A stretch of DNA of 64,000 nt from Kluyvera sp036759925 (GCF_036759925.1 NZ_JAPKIB010000003.1:248001-312000); one strand, 5' to 3'. Positions 9,244-19,168 are shown, counted from the first letter of the stretch. Numbers and translations: made by a program. Notes: generated from the letters alone by a model not told the origin.

Positions 9244-10287
9244 TCAGCGCAGCTCGATCATCGGACGGCCACCGCGTGCGGTCACCAGTTCACCGATGGC
9301 GGTCAGGTTGATACCAAATTCCGCCGCCGCCGCATGCACCGCCTCTTCGGCGTCTGGCGTGACCGCCAGCAGCAGGCCACCGGAGGTTTGTGGGTCGCAG
9401 AGCAGCGCGCGCTGTGAGGCGGTCATGGTGCCCATCAGGTGACCATAGCTGGCAAAGTTACGTTCGGTCCCGCCCGGTACAGCGCCTAACTCAATGTATT
9501 CTGCCACGCCCGGCAGTTTCGGCACCGCGTCGAAGTCAATCTGCGCCTGGACGCCCGCGCCCTGGCACATTTCGCTCAGGTGGCCGAGCAGACCAAAACC
9601 GGTTACGTCGGTCATCGCTTTCACGCCTTCGATATTGGCAAACGCCGAGCCCACCAGGTTCATCTGGCACATCACTTCCGTCGCCAGCCCCTGGTGTTCT
9701 GGCTTCAGCAGCGATTTTTTCTCGGCGGTGGTCAGCACGCCAATCCCCAACGGTTTGGTCAGGAACAGCTTGCAGCCCGCCTGCGCGGTACTGTTTTTCT
9801 TCACCCGTTCGGTTGGGACGATACCGGTGACCGCCAGGCCGAAAATCGGTTCCGGCGCGTCGATGGAGTGGCCGCCCGCCAGCGCAATGCCGGCCTGTTT
9901 GCAGGCAAAGCGCCCGCCTTCGGTCACTTCACGGGCAATTTCCGGTGCCAGGGTGTTAATTGGCCAGCCGAGGATGGCGATCGCCATGATCGGCTTACCG
10001 CCCATCGCGAAGATATCGCTGATGGCGTTGGTCGCCGCAATGCGGCCAAAGTCGAACGGGTTGTCGACAATCGGCATAAAGAAATCGGTGGTGCTGATGA
10101 CCGAGGTACCGTTACCCAGGTCGTAAACGGCGGCATCGTCGCGAGTTTCGTTACCGACAAGCAGGTTCGGGTCGATAAACTTCGTCTGCTCGCTGTGCAG
10201 GATGGTCTCCAGCACCTTCGGTGAAATTTTACAACCGCAACCCGCTCCGTGGCTGTACTGCGTTAAACGAATGGCCTGCTCGCTCAT
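9244..10287 (-). CDS. selD: Selenophosphate synthetase
   Basis: Makes selenophosphate from selenide and ATP, the selenium donor for Sec-tRNA and selenouridine. The glycine-rich N-terminus HGAGCGCK has Cys17 and Lys20, the catalytic pair; the active position is Cys, not selenocysteine. From the ATG at 10287, preceded by AGGAG, the protein has 347 residues as in E. coli; an in-frame TTG six bases upstream is not needed. The ATP-binding Asp motifs (RDDAAVYD, TTDFFMP) are intact. It is the first gene of a selD-topB unit. Confidence 0.97.
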   Translation of the reverse strand: MSEQAIRLTQYSHGAGCGCKISPKVLETILHSEQTKFIDPNLLVGNETRDDAAVYDLGNGTSVISTTDFFMPIVDNPFDFGRIAATNAISDIFAMGGKPIMAIAILGWPINTLAPEIAREVTEGGRFACKQAGIALAGGHSIDAPEPIFGLAVTGIVPTERVKKNSTAQAGCKLFLTKPLGIGVLTTAEKKSLLKPEHQGLATEVMCQMNLVGSAFANIEGVKAMTDVTGFGLLGHLSEMCQGAGVQAQIDFDAVPKLPGVAEYIELGAVPGGTERNFASYGHLMGTMTASQRALLCDPQTSGGLLLAVTPDAEEAVHAAAAEFGINLTAIGELVTARGGRPMIELR

Positions 10288-10417
10288 GGACAACTCCTGT
10301 CATTGCTCTGGCATTTGCATAGGGGCTGTATGTTAACGCCAGAACAGAGCCGTGATAAGTACGACTGTCTGAATTCGCGGGCAGTTGCCTATATTCCAGA
10401 CAATCGTAACGGTTTTT

Positions 10418-10969
10418 TTAAAGGTAACGGACGAACGGTGCCGTCTCCGGGAAGGTAATGGTCGTCGACGCTTTGAGCTGCGGCGTGCCGAGATAGAGGA
10501 AGCCGACGATTTTATCCTGCTCGCCACATTGTAGCCCTTCACGCACCACCGGGCTCTCGGTCAGCGCACCGCTGCGCCAGATACCATTAAAGCCCTGAGC
10601 GACAGCGGCCATCTGCATCGCCATCACCGCGCAACCTGCCGACATTTCCTGCTCCCACTTCGGCACTTTTGGGTGATCCTGGCATTTGGCAATCACGGTG
10701 ATGATCATCGGTGCACGGAACGGCGCATTATGCGCTTTTTCGATAGCCTTCTCATCGCTTTGCGCAGCAACCGCGCCCTGCTCCAGCAACTGGCTGAAAC
10801 GTTCGCGGCCTGCGCCTTCAATCACCACAAACTGCCACGGCTGCAAGGTGCCGTGATCCGGGGCGCGCATCCCTGCGCGGAGGATGTTTTCCAGCGCCTC
10901 ACCTGCCGGTGCGGGCTCAGCCAGACGGGAAGCGCTGCGGCGATTAACGAGTAATTCAAGTGCGTCCAT
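10418..10969 (-). CDS. ydjA: YdjA, nitroreductase-family protein
   Basis: Small FMN-dependent nitroreductase-fold protein, 183 residues, the length of E. coli YdjA. Recognisable elements are the N-terminal FMN-phosphate motif (LLVNRRSASRLAEP), the APDHGTLQPWQFVVIEG segment and GFLYLGTP near the C-terminus. The physiological substrate is unknown. It lies 130 bp upstream of selD, and a separate promoter for selD in that gap is possible. Confidence 0.93.
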   Translation of the reverse strand: MDALELLVNRRSASRLAEPAPAGEALENILRAGMRAPDHGTLQPWQFVVIEGAGRERFSQLLEQGAVAAQSDEKAIEKAHNAPFRAPMIITVIAKCQDHPKVPKWEQEMSAGCAVMAMQMAAVAQGFNGIWRSGALTESPVVREGLQCGEQDKIVGFLYLGTPQLKASTTITFPETAPFVRYL

Positions 10970-11128
10970 TGAGTAACCCTCTCATGTTATTTTTCATAAA
11001 ATTAACATGCGCGAGGATTTTGTTACAGCGCCGAAGGCGATTCCTGCTGACAAGCGGCGGCGGTCTATTTAGGATAGCCACACGTTTTGCCGTTTCGGTA
11101 AACCTTTTATTTCTTGCAGGGAGAATAC

Positions 11129-12985
11129 ATGCGAACCCTATGGCGCTTTATTGCCGGATTCTTTAAATGGACGTGGCGGCTGCTCAACTTCGTGCGTGAG
11201 CTGGTGCTGAATCTGTTCTTTATTCTGCTGGTGCTGGTTGGCGTCGGTATCTGGTTACAGGTAAGCAGCAGCACCACGAGCGAGCACAGCAGCCGCGGCG
11301 CGCTGCTGCTGGACATCAGCGGCGTAGTGGTGGATAAGCCTTCCGCCAGCAGCAAACTTAGCGTGATTGGCCGTCAGATTTTCGGCGCCAGCAGCGATCG
11401 CCTGCAGGAAAACTCGCTGTTTGATATCGTGCAGACCATTCGTCAGGCGAAAGATGACCGCAATATCACCGGCATCGTGCTGGATCTGAAAAACTTCGCC
11501 GGGGGCGATCAGCCGTCGATGCAGTATATCGGCAAAGCGCTGCGCGAATTCCGCGATAGCGGCAAGCCGGTGTATGCCGTCGGCGATAGCTACAGCCAGG
11601 GGCAATATTATCTGGCGAGCTTCGCCAACAAGATCTGGCTGTCGCCGCAGGGCGTGGTTGACCTGCACGGTTTCGCCACCAACGGCCTGTACTACAAGTC
11701 GCTGCTCGATAAGCTGAAGGTCTCGACCCACGTGTTCCGCGTCGGCACCTATAAATCCGCCGTTGAGCCGTTTATCCGTGACGATATGTCCCCTGCCGCG
11801 CGTGAAGCGGACAGCCGCTGGATTGGCGAACTGTGGCAGAACTACCTGAATACGATTGCCGCTAACCGTCAGATTACCGCGCAGCAGGTCTTCCCTGGTG
11901 CACAGGGTCTGCTCGACGGGCTGCGTAAAGCGGACGGCGACACGGCAAAATACGCGCTCGACAACAAGCTGGTTGATGCGCTGGGCTCAAGCGCGGATAT
12001 CGAAAAAGCGATGACCAAAGCGTTTGGCTGGAGCAAGGCCGATAACAACTATCGCGCCGTCAGCATGTATGACTACGCGGTGAAAACCCCGGCAGATACC
12101 GGTTCAAGCATCGCCGTTATCTTCGCGAACGGCGCCATCATGGACGGTGAGGAAACCCCGGGTAACGTCGGCGGTGACACTACCGCGTCGCAGATTCGCG
12201 ATGCACGTCTGGATCCGAAAGTGAAAGCCATCGTACTGCGCGTGAACAGCCCTGGCGGCAGCGTCAGCGCCTCTGAGGTGATCCGCGAAGAGCTGGCTGC
12301 GGCCAAAGCGGCTGGCAAACCGGTCGTGGTCTCGATGGGCGGCATGGCCGCTTCCGGCGGCTACTGGATCTCTACACCAGCGGATTACATCGTCGCCAGC
12401 CCAAGCACGTTGACCGGCTCTATCGGTATCTTCGGGGTGATCAACACCGTTGAAAACACGCTGGACTCCATCGGCGTGCACACCGACGGCGTGGCAACCT
12501 CACCGCTGGCCGATATGGCGGTGACCAAAGCCCTACCGCCGGAGGTGCAGCAGATGATGCAGCTCAGCATCGAAAACGGCTACAAGCGCTTTATCACTCT
12601 CGTGGCGCAGGCGCGTAAGAGTACGCCAGAGGCAATCGACAAGATTGCGCAGGGCCACGTGTGGACCGGTGAAGATGCGAAAGCCAACGGGTTGGTTGAT
12701 AGCCTCGGTGATTTCGACGATGCGGTGGCAAAAGCCGCTGAACTGGCGAAAGTGAAATCCTGGCATGTTGACTACTATCAGAGCGAACCGACGTTCTTTG
12801 ATATGGTGATGGATAGCGTATCCGGTTCAGTGCGCGCCTCGCTGCCTGAGGCCGTGCAGGCTTATCTGCCTGCCCCGCTCGCGGCTGCTGCCAATACGGT
12901 AAAAGCCGAGAGCGACAAGCTGGCGGTGTTTAACGATCCGCAAAATCGCTATGCATTTTGCCTGACCTGCGCCAATATTCGCTAA
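11129..12985 (+). CDS. sppA: Signal peptide peptidase A (protease IV)
   Basis: Inner-membrane serine protease that degrades released signal peptides; 618 residues, as in E. coli. An N-terminal membrane anchor lies in MRTLWRFIAGFFKWTWRLL and the hydrophobic run that follows. The two S49 domains supply the Ser/Lys dyad: Lys209 in GTYKSAVEP and Ser409 in GGMAASGGYW. The ATG at 11129 has a GGGAGA ribosome site; the longer TTG start at 11114 is rejected. A terminator follows directly. Confidence 0.97.
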   Translation: MRTLWRFIAGFFKWTWRLLNFVRELVLNLFFILLVLVGVGIWLQVSSSTTSEHSSRGALLLDISGVVVDKPSASSKLSVIGRQIFGASSDRLQENSLFDIVQTIRQAKDDRNITGIVLDLKNFAGGDQPSMQYIGKALREFRDSGKPVYAVGDSYSQGQYYLASFANKIWLSPQGVVDLHGFATNGLYYKSLLDKLKVSTHVFRVGTYKSAVEPFIRDDMSPAAREADSRWIGELWQNYLNTIAANRQITAQQVFPGAQGLLDGLRKADGDTAKYALDNKLVDALGSSADIEKAMTKAFGWSKADNNYRAVSMYDYAVKTPADTGSSIAVIFANGAIMDGEETPGNVGGDTTASQIRDARLDPKVKAIVLRVNSPGGSVSASEVIREELAAAKAAGKPVVVSMGGMAASGGYWISTPADYIVASPSTLTGSIGIFGVINTVENTLDSIGVHTDGVATSPLADMAVTKALPPEVQQMMQLSIENGYKRFITLVAQARKSTPEAIDKIAQGHVWTGEDAKANGLVDSLGDFDDAVAKAAELAKVKSWHVDYYQSEPTFFDMVMDSVSGSVRASLPEAVQAYLPAPLAAAANTVKAESDKLAVFNDPQNRYAFCLTCANIR

Positions 12986-12992
12986 TCGCAAT

Positions 12993-13020
12993 CCCCTCCG
13001 CATGGAGGGGATTTTCTTTC
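12993..13020 (+). terminator. sppA terminator
   Basis: Perfect seven-base-pair stem CCCCTCC/GGAGGGG with a GCAT loop, followed by ATTTTCTTT, just after the sppA stop. It separates sppA from ansA. Confidence 0.85.
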
Positions 13021-13041
13021 GATTAATCAATAGACGACCCC

Positions 13042-14058
13042 ATGCAAAAAAAATCCATTTACGTCGCCTACACCGGCGGGACCATCGGGATGCAGCGCTC
13101 CGACCACGGCTACATTCCGGTTTCCGGTCATCTCCAGCGCCAGCTGGCGCTGATGCCCGAGTTCCATCGCCCCGAAATGCCGGACTTTACGATCCACGAA
13201 TACGATCCGCTGATGGACTCTTCCGACATGACGCCGGAAGACTGGCAGCACATCGCCGACGACATCAAAGCGCACTACGACGAGTATGACGGCTTTGTGA
13301 TTCTGCACGGCACCGACACTATGGCGTTCACCGCCTCGGCGCTCTCGTTTATGCTGGAGAACCTCGGCAAACCGGTTATCGTCACCGGCTCGCAGATCCC
13401 GCTGGCTGAGCTACGTTCCGACGGGCAGATCAACCTGCTGAACTCGCTGTACGTCGCTGCGAACTACCCGATTAATGAAGTGACCCTGTTCTTCAATAAT
13501 CGCCTCTATCGTGGTAACCGCACCACCAAAGCGCACGCCGACGGCTTTGATGCTTTCGCCTCGCCAAACCTGCAGCCACTGCTGGAAGCCGGGATTCATA
13601 TCCGCAAATTAGGCACCCCGCCTGCGCCACACGGTGAAGGCGAACTGATCGTGCATCCTATTACGCCGCAGCCGATTGGCGTGGTGACGATTTATCCCGG
13701 CATTTCCGCCGATGTGGTACGTAACTTCCTGCTGCAGCCGGTCAAGGCGCTGATTCTGCGCTCCTATGGCGTGGGCAATGCCCCGCAAAACGGCGTTTTC
13801 GTCAATGAACTGGCCGAAGCGAGCAAGCGCGGCATCGTGGTGGTGAACCTCACCCAGTGCATGTCTGGCAAAGTGAACATGGGCGGCTACGCTACCGGTA
13901 ATGCGCTGGCGCAGGCGGGCGTGATTAGCGGCTCAGACATGACGGTAGAAGCCACGCTGACCAAACTGCACTACCTGTTAAGTCAGGGGCTGGATGCCGA
14001 CGCTATCCGCAGCGCCATGCAGCAGAACCTGCGCGGTGAACTGACCCCGGACGAGTAA
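13042..14058 (+). CDS. ansA: Cytoplasmic L-asparaginase I
   Basis: Hydrolyses L-asparagine to aspartate and ammonia; 338 residues, the E. coli length. It starts without a signal peptide (MQKKSIYVAYTGGTIG), consistent with the constitutive cytoplasmic enzyme rather than periplasmic AnsB. Thr14 in YTGGTIG and the HGTDTMAFTASAL motif (Thr/Asp pair) form the two catalytic triads' core. pncA follows 10 bp later, giving an ansA-pncA operon. Confidence 0.97.
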   Translation: MQKKSIYVAYTGGTIGMQRSDHGYIPVSGHLQRQLALMPEFHRPEMPDFTIHEYDPLMDSSDMTPEDWQHIADDIKAHYDEYDGFVILHGTDTMAFTASALSFMLENLGKPVIVTGSQIPLAELRSDGQINLLNSLYVAANYPINEVTLFFNNRLYRGNRTTKAHADGFDAFASPNLQPLLEAGIHIRKLGTPPAPHGEGELIVHPITPQPIGVVTIYPGISADVVRNFLLQPVKALILRSYGVGNAPQNGVFVNELAEASKRGIVVVNLTQCMSGKVNMGGYATGNALAQAGVISGSDMTVEATLTKLHYLLSQGLDADAIRSAMQQNLRGELTPDE

Positions 14059-14068
14059 GGAGAGCGAG

Positions 14069-14710
14069 ATGACGCAACGCGCACTGCTATTGGTCGATTT
14101 ACAGAATGATTTCTGCGCCGGTGGAGCACTTGCCGTCGCCGACGGCGACAGCACCGTCGACGTGGCAAACCTGCTCATCCGCGCCGCAAAAATTCGCGGT
14201 GACGTGGTCGTCGCAAGCCAGGACTGGCACCCCGCCAACCACGGCAGCTTTGCCAGCCAGCACGCGGTAGACGCCTACAGCCAGGGCACGCTCGATGGCC
14301 TTCCACAGACCTTCTGGCCGGATCACTGCGTGCAGCACAGCGACGGCGCGGCGCTGCATCCGCTGTTGACGGCTCAGGAGATCGATGCTGTGTTCCACAA
14401 AGGTGAAAGCGTCAATATCGACAGCTACAGCGCCTTTTTCGACAACGGCCATCGCCAGAAAACCGGTCTCGACGCATGGCTACGTGAGCGCGGTATCGGC
14501 GAGCTTGTGGTGTTAGGGCTAGCAACCGATTACTGCGTGAAGTTCACCGTACTCGATGCATTACAGCTTGGCTATACGGTCAACGTTATCACCGACGGTT
14601 GCCGCGGCGTCAATATTCAGCCGCAGGACAGCGCCAATGCGTTTATGGAGATGGCGGTCGAGGGGGCCACACTGTATACGCTGGATGACTGGCTGGAAAT
14701 TCAGGGATAA
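14069..14710 (+). CDS. pncA: Nicotinamidase/pyrazinamidase
   Basis: Deamidates nicotinamide to nicotinate in NAD salvage. The 213-residue isochorismatase-fold protein shows the catalytic Asp10 (LLLVDLQNDF), the metal ligands in DWHPANHGSF, the catalytic Lys of HKGESVNIDSYSAF and the nucleophilic Cys in GLATDYCVKFTVLDA. GAGAGCGAG precedes the ATG. It is the second gene of the ansA-pncA operon and is followed by a REP element. Confidence 0.97.
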   Translation: MTQRALLLVDLQNDFCAGGALAVADGDSTVDVANLLIRAAKIRGDVVVASQDWHPANHGSFASQHAVDAYSQGTLDGLPQTFWPDHCVQHSDGAALHPLLTAQEIDAVFHKGESVNIDSYSAFFDNGHRQKTGLDAWLRERGIGELVVLGLATDYCVKFTVLDALQLGYTVNVITDGCRGVNIQPQDSANAFMEMAVEGATLYTLDDWLEIQG

Positions 14711-14716
14711 CACCCT

Positions 14717-14789
14717 GTAGCCCGGACGAGGTGCGAAGCGCCGACTCCGGGTTGGTTCTCCCCGGCGTCGCTTTGCTCGGCCGGGCTAC
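14717..14789. repeat. REP/BIME-type palindromic element
   Basis: Second copy of the GTAGCCCGGACGAGG...GGCCGGGCTAC palindrome, immediately after pncA. It is very similar to the copy after gdhA. Confidence 0.85.
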
Positions 14790-14928
14790 GCTCGATACTC
14801 CCCCTTTTTCTCCCTCGTGAACCATCTCGCAGATTTAACCCAGCGGCAGTGATATGTTCGAACGGCTGTTTTTTCGCCACGCCATTTCCGTGGCGTGTTT
14901 GCTTTTTTAATGTCAAAGAGGACCGTTT

Positions 14929-16182
14929 ATGAAACTTTTGCCTTTGCTGGCAGCATTACCCCTGCTCTGCGCCTCGGTTGTTTCCGCGAATTCCTTGATG
15001 TCCGTCGGCTACTTCAACGGTGGCGGTGATGTGACGGCTGGGCCTGGTGGCGACATCGATAAGCTCGACGTTCGCCAGATTACTCACCTGAACTATTCGT
15101 TCGGCCTTATCTACAACGACGAGAAAGACGAAACCAACGACGCGTTAAAAGACCCGACCAAACTGCACCAAATCTGGCTCTCGCCGAAAGTGCAGGCCGA
15201 TTTAGCAAAAATTCCTACGTTGCGTAAACAGAACCCCGATCTGAAAGTGCTGCTGTCCGTCGGCGGCTGGGGCGCTCGCGGCTTCTCCGGCGCGGCAGCC
15301 ACGCCAGAATCCCGGGCGGTGTTTGTCCGCTCGGTGCAGGATGTGGTGGCAAAATATGGTTTAGACGGTATCGACCTTGACTGGGAATACCCGGTCAACG
15401 GCGCGTGGGGTCTGGTCGCCAGCCAACCGGCGGACCGGGATAACTTCACGACGCTGCTTAAAGAACTGCGCGATGCGTTTGGTCATAAAAAGCTGGTGAC
15501 CATTGCCGTAGGCGCCAATGCGGAAAGCCCGAAAAGCTGGGTGGATGTGAAAGCCATTGCGCCGCTGCTCGATTACATCAACCTGATGACCTACGACATG
15601 GCGTATGGCACCCAGTATTTCAACTCCAACCTGTATGATTCGACCCAGTGGCCGACGGTAGCCACGGCGGATAAGTACAGCGCAGACTTCGTGGTGAATA
15701 ACTATCTGGCCGCCGGGCTGAAGCCAAGCCAGATGAACCTCGGCATCGGTTTCTATGGCCGGGTGCCAAAACGTACGGTTGAGCCAGGCATCGACTGGAG
15801 CAAGCCGGATGCACAGAAAAACCCGGTAACTCAGCCTTACTTTGGGCCGCACGAGGTGGATCTGTTTAAATCGCTGGGCGTAGACCTCAGCAAAGATACC
15901 TACGTGAAGTACAACGATATTGTCAGCAAACTGCTGAACGACCCGCAGAAACGCTTTACCGAGCACTGGGATGACCAGGCGAAGGTGCCGTGGCTGTCGG
16001 TGCAGTCAACGGACGGGAAACCGCTGTTTGCCCTCTCCTATGAGAACCCGCGTTCGGTGAGCATCAAGGCCGAGTACATTAAGAGCAAAGGGCTGGCTGG
16101 TGCGATGTTCTGGGAGTACGGCGCGGATGACAACAACCAGTTGGCGAAGCAGCTGGCCGAGTCGCTGGGGATCAAACACTAA
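14929..16182 (+). CDS. Secreted GH18 chitinase-like glycosidase
   Basis: Glycoside hydrolase family 18 protein of 417 residues with a clear signal peptide (MKLLPLLAALPLLCASVVSA). The catalytic signature DxxDxDxE is intact (YGLDGIDLDWEYP), with the final Glu as proton donor, and the SVGGW strand (VLLSVGGWG) precedes it. No carbohydrate-binding module is visible; it is a bare catalytic domain. Activity on chitin or chito-oligomers is inferred from the family. E. coli K-12 has no such gene here, so it is accessory. It stands alone between REP elements. Confidence 0.88.
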   Translation: MKLLPLLAALPLLCASVVSANSLMSVGYFNGGGDVTAGPGGDIDKLDVRQITHLNYSFGLIYNDEKDETNDALKDPTKLHQIWLSPKVQADLAKIPTLRKQNPDLKVLLSVGGWGARGFSGAAATPESRAVFVRSVQDVVAKYGLDGIDLDWEYPVNGAWGLVASQPADRDNFTTLLKELRDAFGHKKLVTIAVGANAESPKSWVDVKAIAPLLDYINLMTYDMAYGTQYFNSNLYDSTQWPTVATADKYSADFVVNNYLAAGLKPSQMNLGIGFYGRVPKRTVEPGIDWSKPDAQKNPVTQPYFGPHEVDLFKSLGVDLSKDTYVKYNDIVSKLLNDPQKRFTEHWDDQAKVPWLSVQSTDGKPLFALSYENPRSVSIKAEYIKSKGLAGAMFWEYGADDNNQLAKQLAESLGIKH

Positions 16183-16223
16183 GCCACCTGCATGACCTGG
16201 TGTCGATACTCAATACCGAGCCA

Positions 16224-16298
16224 CCCCGGCGGCGCATTCGCTTGGCCGGGCTACAGGTTTCAGGTAGCCCGGACGAGGCGTTTCGCCGACTCCGGGGC
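16224..16298. repeat. Pair of REP half-elements
   Basis: Two REP arms: GGCCGGGCTAC at the end of the first (to 16254) and GTAGCCCGGACGAGGCG at the start of the second (from 16264). They separate the chitinase gene from the convergent organosulfur operon. The internal order differs from the copies at 7196 and 14717. Confidence 0.8.
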
Positions 16299-16317
16299 GG
16301 TTCGGTGCCGACTCAGG

Positions 16318-17715
16318 TTACACCGGCGTTAAAATCCCGCTTTGTTCATGAATACGGTAACCGGCTCCCGGATGCGGGGTCTGCAACCGCGCGCTGCCGC
16401 CAAACAGCTTCTCACGCAGCGTGCCCTGGCTATACGCCTGCTTGTAAACCCCGCGCTTTTGCAGCTCTGGAATTAAGAGCTCCACAACATCGGTGAACGT
16501 TTCATGGGTCACCGCGTAGGCCAGGTTAAAACCGTCCACATCGGTCTCTTCCACCCACGATTGCAGTTCGTCCGCCACCGTCTGTGCGCTACCCACCATC
16601 AGCGGGCCAAAGCCGCCAATGCCCACCCAATCCGCCATCGCTTTCACCGACCACTGGCGCTCCGGGTCGGCGGTGGAGAAGGTCTCCACTACCGATTGAA
16701 TGGCGTTGGTTTTCGCGTAGGTAAAGACCTCATCCGGCTGATACTGGCCAAAATCGATCCCCGTCCAGCCGGAAATCAGCGCCAGCGCGCCTTCGTAGCT
16801 GGTCCAGTTTTTATACTCCTGCCACTTCGCCTGCGCCGCTTTGTCGGTTTCATCCACGATCACCGTTTGCATATTGAAGATCAGAATGCTGCGCGGGTCG
16901 CGCCCGGCCTCTTCGGCGCGACGGCGAATATCCGCCACCGTCCGCTTCAGCGCGCTTTTCGACGGCGAGGCAACAAAAACGCACTCGGCATGGCTGGCAG
17001 CAAACTGTTTGCCACGGCTGGAAGCCCCCGCCTGATAGAGCACTGGCGTACGCTGCGGCGAGGGTTCGCACAGATGGTAGCCCGGTACGTCGAAAAACTT
17101 CCCATGGTGGTTAATCGCGTGAATCTTGTTCGGGTCGCTGAAGATTCGTCGCTCGCGGTCACGCAGAATCGCTCCCTCTTCCCAGCTACCTTCCAGCAGC
17201 TTGTAGACAACCTCCAGATATTCATCGGCGTAGTCGTAACGGGCATCATGCGCCGTCTGCGCCTGCTGGCCGATATTGCGCGCCCCGCTCTCCAGATAGG
17301 AGGTGACGATGTTCCAGCCCACGCGCCCTTTAGTCAGATGATCCAGCGTCGACAGGCGGCGAGCAAACGGATATGGGTGCTCAAACGACAGCGATGCCGT
17401 CAGGCCAAAACCCAGATGTTCGGTGACCAGCGCCATTGGTGTCACCAGCGCCAGCGGGTCGTTCACCGGCACCTGTGCGGCCTGGCGAATGGCCGCATCG
17501 CCGTTGCCGTTGTAGACGTCATAGACCCCCAGCACATCGGCAATAAACAAGCCGTCAAACTTGCCTCGCTCCAGCAGGCGCGCCAGATCGACCCAATAAT
17601 CCAGATCCTTATACTGCCAGGAGCGGTCGCGCGGATGGGCCCATAGCCCTGGCGATTGGTGGCCGACACAGTTCATATCAAAAGCGTTCAGACGAATTTC
17701 ACGTTGTGATGGCAT
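16318..17715 (-). CDS. FMN-dependent monooxygenase, NtaA/SnaA/DszA family
   Basis: A 465-residue luciferase-like (LLM) flavin monooxygenase. Diagnostic segments are RLNAFDMNCVGHQSPGLW at the start, WNIVTSYLESGARN in the flavin/substrate region and VLYQAGASSRGKQFAA. Members of this family oxidise organosulfur compounds (DszA, DmoA), nitrilotriacetate or pristinamycin using FMNH2 supplied by a separate reductase. As the last gene of an operon with an SsuD-type enzyme it probably acts on a sulfur compound; the substrate is not known. No flavin reductase gene is in the window. Confidence 0.85.
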   Translation of the reverse strand: MPSQREIRLNAFDMNCVGHQSPGLWAHPRDRSWQYKDLDYWVDLARLLERGKFDGLFIADVLGVYDVYNGNGDAAIRQAAQVPVNDPLALVTPMALVTEHLGFGLTASLSFEHPYPFARRLSTLDHLTKGRVGWNIVTSYLESGARNIGQQAQTAHDARYDYADEYLEVVYKLLEGSWEEGAILRDRERRIFSDPNKIHAINHHGKFFDVPGYHLCEPSPQRTPVLYQAGASSRGKQFAASHAECVFVASPSKSALKRTVADIRRRAEEAGRDPRSILIFNMQTVIVDETDKAAQAKWQEYKNWTSYEGALALISGWTGIDFGQYQPDEVFTYAKTNAIQSVVETFSTADPERQWSVKAMADWVGIGGFGPLMVGSAQTVADELQSWVEETDVDGFNLAYAVTHETFTDVVELLIPELQKRGVYKQAYSQGTLREKLFGGSARLQTPHPGAGYRIHEQSGILTPV

Positions 17716-17770
17716 AGCGTTTTCCCCTTACGCCCGGTCATGCTCCGGCGCAAAAATAGTGTTGGTAAAG

Positions 17771-19156
17771 TTACGATAACGCGAGCTGGCGACAGTCGAG
17801 CTTTTCCAGCACCGACTGCGCGACCCGCTGGGCGTGATCCGCCACCTGCGGTAGCCCCATCAGTTCGCCAAAGCGCCCACGCGCCGCCGGACCAGCGACC
17901 CAGATGGGTAATGTGCTGTCCACCGGCTGCGACTGCGCATCCACCTCAATGCCCATACCCAGCGCGTCGGCACGAATCATCCCGGCCTGTTCAAGCGCCC
18001 GGAAAAAGGGCTGACGGCTAATCAACTGGCTATGCGCAGGCCCGGTGGTCAGCACCAGATAGTCCACCGTTTCGGACTGAGGCTGACCGCCGCGTGGCTG
18101 CAGTTGCAGACGTAGCGCGTCACCTTGCGCCGTGACAGCATTTAACCGGGCGGCCTGTACGCGCAGCAGCCCCGCTCGCTGGCGCGCAGCAATGGCCTGC
18201 GATACCTGCGGCGCAATGCGGTAGCGATGCACATCCCAGAAGCGCCGTAGGTGACGTAAAAACTGCCGCTTCTCCGCCTCGCTCATCTGCTGCCAGATGG
18301 CCTGCCCCTGGCTGCGCACCGCGTCCAGCACCACTTGCCAGGGCAGTCCTTGCTCTGCCGCCCGGTGAATATCCCGGCGGATATTCGCCAGCCGCTGGCG
18401 CAGCGTGCCCGCCAGATAATCCTCCGTCCACTTGGGCAGATTCGTGGGCGCATTGGGCCGTGAGAGCAGACCGTGACGCGAAAAGGCAATGATCTCGCCC
18501 TGATGTCCAAGCCGCTCCAGCGAGGCCACCACGTCCCCCATGCTCAGCGCGGTGCCCATAATGGCGACGCGTGCGCTGGCGGGGATCGCCGCGAGCGCAC
18601 CGCTCTGCCATGGGTTCGCGATCAGCCGTGGGTGAGCCGCCAGTTCGCGGACGGCTCCCGGTAGCTGCGGCGGCGGATGGCTAATCGCCAGCACCAGGCT
18701 ATCGGGCCGAAGCCGGTCGCCTTTTTCTGTCACCACCCGACCGTCCTGCCAGCCAACGGCGCGGTCCTGTATATGCACCACACGACCACGATGCGTACGG
18801 GTTTCAGCCGTCAGCGTGGCCTGAAGATAACAGCCAAACGCACCGCGCTGCGGATAGACGCTGCCGTCTGCAAGCTGCGCCTGCGGATCCTGTGGAAAGT
18901 CGCCGTGGCGGCGATACCAGCGGTCAAAAGCGCCGTCGTCATCCCCGGCGAGCTGCATTCGCGCGGCGGGGACGTTAATTCGGTGCGCCGGGTCGGTAGC
19001 CGAATAGGCCACGCCCAGTCCCAGGGCATGACGAGGTTCGATGATGCTTATACGTAGCGGCTGTGCCGCCTCGCGCAGCAGGTGGATGGCAACTGCCGTA
19101 CCGCTAAACCCGCCCCCGATGATCACCACATGGGGTTCACTCATCCGTTGCTGCAT
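17771..19156 (-). CDS. FAD/NAD(P)-binding protein of organosulfur operon
   Basis: A 461-residue protein beginning with a classical dinucleotide fold (HVVIIGGGFSGTAVAIHLL) and a second motif around ASARVAIMGTALSMGDVVASL, matching the FAD_NAD_binding_9 type of uncharacterised oxidoreductases. It lies 12 bp downstream of the SsuD-like gene and 55 bp before the second monooxygenase, so it is the middle gene of the operon. It could supply electrons or oxidise an intermediate, but neither role is shown. Met5 (19144) is an alternative start. Confidence 0.8.
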   Translation of the reverse strand: MQQRMSEPHVVIIGGGFSGTAVAIHLLREAAQPLRISIIEPRHALGLGVAYSATDPAHRINVPAARMQLAGDDDGAFDRWYRRHGDFPQDPQAQLADGSVYPQRGAFGCYLQATLTAETRTHRGRVVHIQDRAVGWQDGRVVTEKGDRLRPDSLVLAISHPPPQLPGAVRELAAHPRLIANPWQSGALAAIPASARVAIMGTALSMGDVVASLERLGHQGEIIAFSRHGLLSRPNAPTNLPKWTEDYLAGTLRQRLANIRRDIHRAAEQGLPWQVVLDAVRSQGQAIWQQMSEAEKRQFLRHLRRFWDVHRYRIAPQVSQAIAARQRAGLLRVQAARLNAVTAQGDALRLQLQPRGGQPQSETVDYLVLTTGPAHSQLISRQPFFRALEQAGMIRADALGMGIEVDAQSQPVDSTLPIWVAGPAARGRFGELMGLPQVADHAQRVAQSVLEKLDCRQLALS

Positions 19157-19168
19157 AACGTCGCCCCT

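Noticed and set aside
16504..17646. 380-codon frame opposite the DszA-like gene
   Set aside because: Arg/His-rich shadow of a well-supported gene.
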